From: Blasia pusilla
Taxonomy: Eukaryota; Marchantiophyta; Marchantiopsida; Blasiales
NCBI GenBank assembly: GCA_050084515.1
Contig: CM114274.1
Coordinates: 5,518,001-5,582,000 of the forward strand
Reading direction: 5' to 3'
DNA: 64,000 bases
Shown here: positions 60,030 to 64,000 of the stretch, in pieces
Layout: each line of letters begins with the position of its first letter
How positions within the stretch are numbered: position 1 is the first letter of the stretch
The notes under the pieces: generated by a model
The model's database searches: none
The model's input: the letters and a program-made list of their open reading frames with translations, nothing else
What the model was told of the DNA's origin: nothing
Made by a program: the position numbers and the translations under genes

Positions 60030-60960
60030 TTGGTTATATTTTGTAACAAAGCAAGTGAGGGAGTAGGGTATATCTTCCTAGACCAAGTATTGAGTTATTA
60101 TGGTGTATTAGTTGAGGTATTGACAGACCAATGTACAAAATTTTGTAGGGAGTTTCACGCCTTGTGTGATCAAGCACTGATTGACCACCACGCTATTTCG
60201 CGAGATCATCCTGAGGCAGATGGACTAGGGAAGAGAGTTGTGCAAATGGTGAAGAGAGGTTTATGCAAGTATGGCTTGTAGAGAGGTCACCTAGGAGATT
60301 GAGTCCTATAGTTACCGTGGTTGGCGATGTGATACCGATTCAGCAAGAAGGCATCCTTAGAGACTTTCTTACCGTACTTATTGCTTTATGGCCGAGAGTC
60401 TCATTTATTTGTGGCCATTCGCTGTGATGCTAGTGAGGTGTTGAACCTTGATGACCATGATATATGGATGCGAGCATGTTCTTAGAGGGATGAGTTATTT
60501 TGGAGAGTTATGTCCATGGTATTTTAAGAACTTAGCGATTGCGCAACATCAACCCCAAATAGTATGCTACTATTCGGGGAGGTGGTTATCAACCGACGAT
60601 CCAGAGATTTCATCAAGGAGACTATGTCTACTTGTAACAGATGGCATCCACGATGATGGATGTGATTGTAGGATGCATCATCTTGAAAGTGTGTGATGTC
60701 TTGCCATGTGGTATTTTCTTATTGGAGGGACGTGATGGTATGGTTTGGAAGTACCATGTGCGTAACTTTGCGTCATGTCATCTTCCTTTGACGGTATATT
60801 TGATTCAAGCTTAGCAATAGTTTTTACAGACTTACGTTGGATATTGTGTGGTTTTTCTCGTAGTGCAGCCACTATGCTAGTGTGGATGTTTGAGAGGATG
60901 ACCCTTGGCATGTTTGACATCACCTCTCAATAGGATTCCTCAAGGATGATGGATCTGTCA
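60030..60960 (+). pseudogene. Integrase fragment with PHD remnant, Ty3/gypsy copy 4
   Basis: The plus-strand frame 60030-60281 encodes NKASEGVGYIFLDQVLSYYG, VLTDQCTKFCREF (second Asp region, Gly to Cys change), and HHAISRDHPEADGLGKRVVQ, with a change at the catalytic Glu (LGKRVV for LAERVV). The C-terminal part follows in pieces (60448-60696), with MVWKYHVRNFAS-type sequence near 60745 and a decayed PHD (RWILCGFSRSAATMLV) near 60833. Many stops. It lies in opposite orientation to copies 1-3. Confidence 0.75.
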
Positions 60961-61142
60961 TAGGTGTACATAGAGTATATATTAGATAGTCATAGATTTA
61001 GACTTGTGTCTGTGACATTGATGACAAGAAGGCGACTTACGATGGGGACTCATGAGCACTTGTACTTTTTGATCTTAGCGTCTTAGAGATTTGTGTTGTG
61101 GTAGATAGGGATAGATGGCTATCTAGAGTTAGAGGGATCTGA

Positions 61143-61890
61143 CCACCAGCTAGAAGGACGATTAGAGATATTTTGGTACTTGATTGTCTCGATCTTTAGA
61201 TTCCATGAGTTAGTATGATATCTTGTGTATTTGTGTATGTTTTTGCTGAAGTTGATGTAGGTTGTATAGGAATGTCTGCGCACGAATCTTCTAGGATGGA
61301 TCAACGAGTTTGTATTAGAGTGCCTTTGAGGATAGTGGAAAACATCCTCATGAGGTCAAGGATGATCTGTTGAGGCCATGGGTAACATGAGAGAGCAGGT
61401 TTCCTCTTCGTTTTGGCTCATTTGGAGCTATATAGAAAAACTTAATATTTTGGGTAAGTTATCGATATGAGTAGAGTTGACTTTCCATTTTGGGAAGTGA
61501 TCCTTGCCCCCTACAGCAAGTCAAGAGCATAGGAGGTGATCTACGTACTTAGGTTACCATGGAGAGAGCTTGGGAGAGGGAAGGGTTTACACCTAAGGAG
61601 ATAGAGTTTTGAAGCTCATTATTTCTTTGTTGAATCTCTTGGCGTGAGGCGGCGAAGCTATGGTCTTCCTTGCCTTGCGAGTAACCCAAGCCTCCCATTA
61701 GGAGAGTGGGTTTGGTATCACATGAGAGATAGATAGATTTGTGTGCACGTGTTGAGAGATCTTGAATTATTAGAGATATTTTTGTACTCGATGTTGAGAT
61801 GTCATGAGTTAATATGGTATTTTGTGTGTGTTTTCGATAACAACAATGTATGTTGTGTAGTGATGTGTATATTCACGACAATGTAACGAA
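61143..61890 (+). repeat. LTR of copy 4
   Basis: Starts after the purine-rich AGCTAGAAGGA with CGATTAGAGATATTTTGGTA (61147). It ends near GATGTGTATATTCACGACAA (about 61886). The start recurs at 61768 (ATTATTAGAGATATTTTTGT), giving the same end-repeat layout as the other LTRs. The interior carries GTAACCCAAGCCTCCCATTA. Confidence 0.7.
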
Positions 61891-64000
61891 AACAAATATT
61901 TTCATTCACACAACACTTGAATTTTGCAATTATATAATGACTACTTTGGTAATGCTACATTGTAAATTTTGGATGCAATGTGGAAGATTTGCAAATAAAA
62001 TCTATGTTGAGGGACACAAATTGTCTTGCGAGTGGCCAAAAATAGAGATTGAGAATGGCACAAAGGTCGGAAAGTATGACTGAAATGCAATGTATTCAGG
62101 ACTCTTCACCATTATAGATCCGTGCTCCTTTCTATTAATGACTTAAGCAACCAAAATTGCATACGTTTCCACATTTCACTTACAAAGCGGGTGGGGGGGG
62201 GGGGTAATTTTTTTATCTTAACTATTCATATTTTCATAGGTCATTCTAGAATGCCACATGAAAATCTGAACAGTCAAAATAAAAATATCGTACTTTAGCA
62301 ATGTCATAGAAAAGTTCTGGAAATCCCAAATATTTGTAAAAAGACAAAATAATGTAACCACGTCGTGCATGCGTCTAGGTTTAAACTTTAAAATGGATAA
62401 ATTCAAATAATCCAAAGTGGTTCTAAGAAAATGAGCGTTCCGTCTCTCTCTTACGACAGTCAGTCAATCAAAGAAAGCATTAATAGAGCCAATTTATTAT
62501 GGAGCACGAATGCGTTTGCATGAAATTATTAAGTTTTCTCTCCTATAATTTTTGACTTTTGGAAAGACCATTCGAAAAGATTCTTTCTGGAAACATCTAA
62601 TGCCTCATAAAGCCCCACAAAGAAGAGTGAATTCGAAGTAGTCTCTAAAATCCATGAGGTCACATTTCACTTTTGGAACATTCCAAAGGAATGAAAAAGT
62701 CAAGGAATCATGAAAAGGGGAATTCCTCGTATTCCCCCATTTAGTTACCAACGGAATCGAACGACCAAGTAAATAATCTCGTTCGGGCAGGGACATGCTC
62801 TAATTAAAAAAAAGTCAAACTTTAATTGACGCTAAACACGTACTAATAGCATGTGTTTCCTCGTTATGGTGTCTTAGAATATAGCCATGTAGGTTTGGTT
62901 AGGGTTGAGGGAAGGGAAATGAGAACATCTCCAAATGTATCAAAAATGGTTTTTCCATAGATAGATAGATAGACTACATGGGCTTTGGCAAAATGGAGAC
63001 CTTAAATTGTTGATGGGAATCCAAGTTGGTGAGAATACTCTTATAACAAATACTAGCATCTAGCATTTTTTCATTATGAAGAAATTTTTAGTTCTTCTTG
63101 TTATCACTTAGTTAAATGCTCTTGTACACATGTCAATGTGAAGAGGTTTAAAAAAAGATTTCCTATCAACACGGAGGAAGACTTCTCAAAACCCGTCCTC
63201 TTTTAATAAGATAAATTATTTTCCAAGTTCTTTTAGGAAATGAGAGTGTAAGGACTTCTGGAATTTACTCGTGGGGGCTTTGAAAACCAAAATAACTCTT
63301 ATGAGTAGGAAAAAATCCCTTCAATTTTCTTCCCTTTTATAATTCGTCCTTATATGAAGGAAAATAAATCCATCTTAAGAGGTGGTGTGGATCGATAATT
63401 CATTTGGGGAAAGAATTGATCATGGTCACCACTTAGCTATAATTGCACCTTGTTTAAATATTTATGAGTGTAATCATAGGTCCAAGATTTTGTTCAACCA
63501 CTTCCCGTCTCCAAAAAATTATCTCCTGCTATTGGGGCGACTCAAAGCAGATTCCTACAAAGAATGGACGGGAAGAATCGATATCACCACCGTAAACTCC
63601 GAGGTCCGATTCCACGACTTGCGGTTAACCATTCAGCTTTGACGGGCTCTGTAAAATAAGACACCTCCAGCACATACCAGCAAAACCGGCGAGAACAGTC
63701 GCCTCTGATAGACCCGCGATTTTATTATGACGGGTCCCCGTAACAAGCTGCTACAATCCCCTATGGGAGCTCTTGTAGGGCTATCAAATGGTCCTTGGAG
63801 TCGCCCTATGAATCATGTATGGGCGAAGTTTGGGTGAAATTCTTTATATCTGGAATAAGTTGAGTTTGAGAATTACGTGTAATTACAACGTTATAAGAGG
63901 CACTTGAAAAATATGTGATTTCTTTGAATAAAATAAAATAAAACAAGAGAATGTGCGACAAAAAAATGGATGGATTGAACAAAGTTGGTGAAGAGCTTGG
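61891..64000. other. Intergenic DNA with small repeats
   Basis: No supported gene. A G12 run lies at 62193-62204, an (ATAG)4 tract at 62957-62973, and an inverted copy of the 28820-28990 dispersed repeat at about 62990-63215. A frame of 86 codons at 63382-63642 matches nothing recognised. Confidence 0.4.
62990..63215 (-). repeat. Inverted copy of the 28820-28990 dispersed repeat
   Basis: The reverse complement runs TTATTAAAAGAGGACGGGTT, then later GTGTACAAGAGCATTTAACT and AACAAGAAGAACTAAAAA. It matches 28828-28990 in the same order, with an extra stretch in between. Confidence 0.6.

Noticed and set aside
1-64000. CRISPR arrays, bacterial operons, rRNA or complete tRNA genes
   Set aside because: None seen. 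The window is spliced eukaryotic DNA; apparent direct repeats are LTR or transposon sequences.

Overview
The window is nuclear DNA of a streptophyte, most likely a land plant. Three intact, multi-exon housekeeping genes, all on the minus strand, have plant-type exon structure and best resemble plant families: a PDIL2-1-type protein disulfide isomerase (8428-11844), the nucleoporin SEH1 (30735-34248) and an ENTH-domain epsin of the EPN2/EPN3 type (41413-46922). Their divergence from what I know of flowering-plant proteins, and the repeat content, hint at a bryophyte or another seedless plant. That placement is inference.

Layout: 1-807 is the 3' end of a hAT transposase. 1416-5432 is a decayed hAT element with an 8-bp target-site duplication. 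5433-8427 is mostly featureless. 8428-12520 holds the PDI gene and its promoter. 13840-21250 is a large Ty3/gypsy-type retrotransposon on the minus strand. 22840-24940 is a rearranged LTR/integrase fragment with a large LTR palindrome. 25000-30700 is AT-rich intergenic DNA with small dispersed repeats. SEH1 follows, then intergenic DNA, then the epsin gene. 49510-56640 is a second copy of the Ty3/gypsy element, and 60030-61887 is a fourth fragment in plus orientation.

The most notable content is the Ty3/gypsy family. Its order is gag, aspartic protease, cytosine-5 DNA methyltransferase (DNMT3-like), reverse transcriptase, RNase H, integrase, PHD finger. The methyltransferase lies between protease and reverse transcriptase in two separate, diverged copies, and the catalytic PCQ motif is readable in both. 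The PHD finger closes the integrase where chromoviruses carry a chromodomain. As I recall, retrotransposon-borne DNMTs have been reported from dinoflagellates and charophyte algae. A copy beside land-plant-like genes, combined with a PHD-tailed integrase, deserves follow-up. All copies here carry stops or frameshifts, several with the C-to-T/G-to-A signature expected from decay of methylated cytosines.

The three host genes are unrelated in function (ER protein folding, nuclear pore, clathrin-coated vesicle traffic) and are separated by repeat-rich DNA. There is no sign of a functional cluster.
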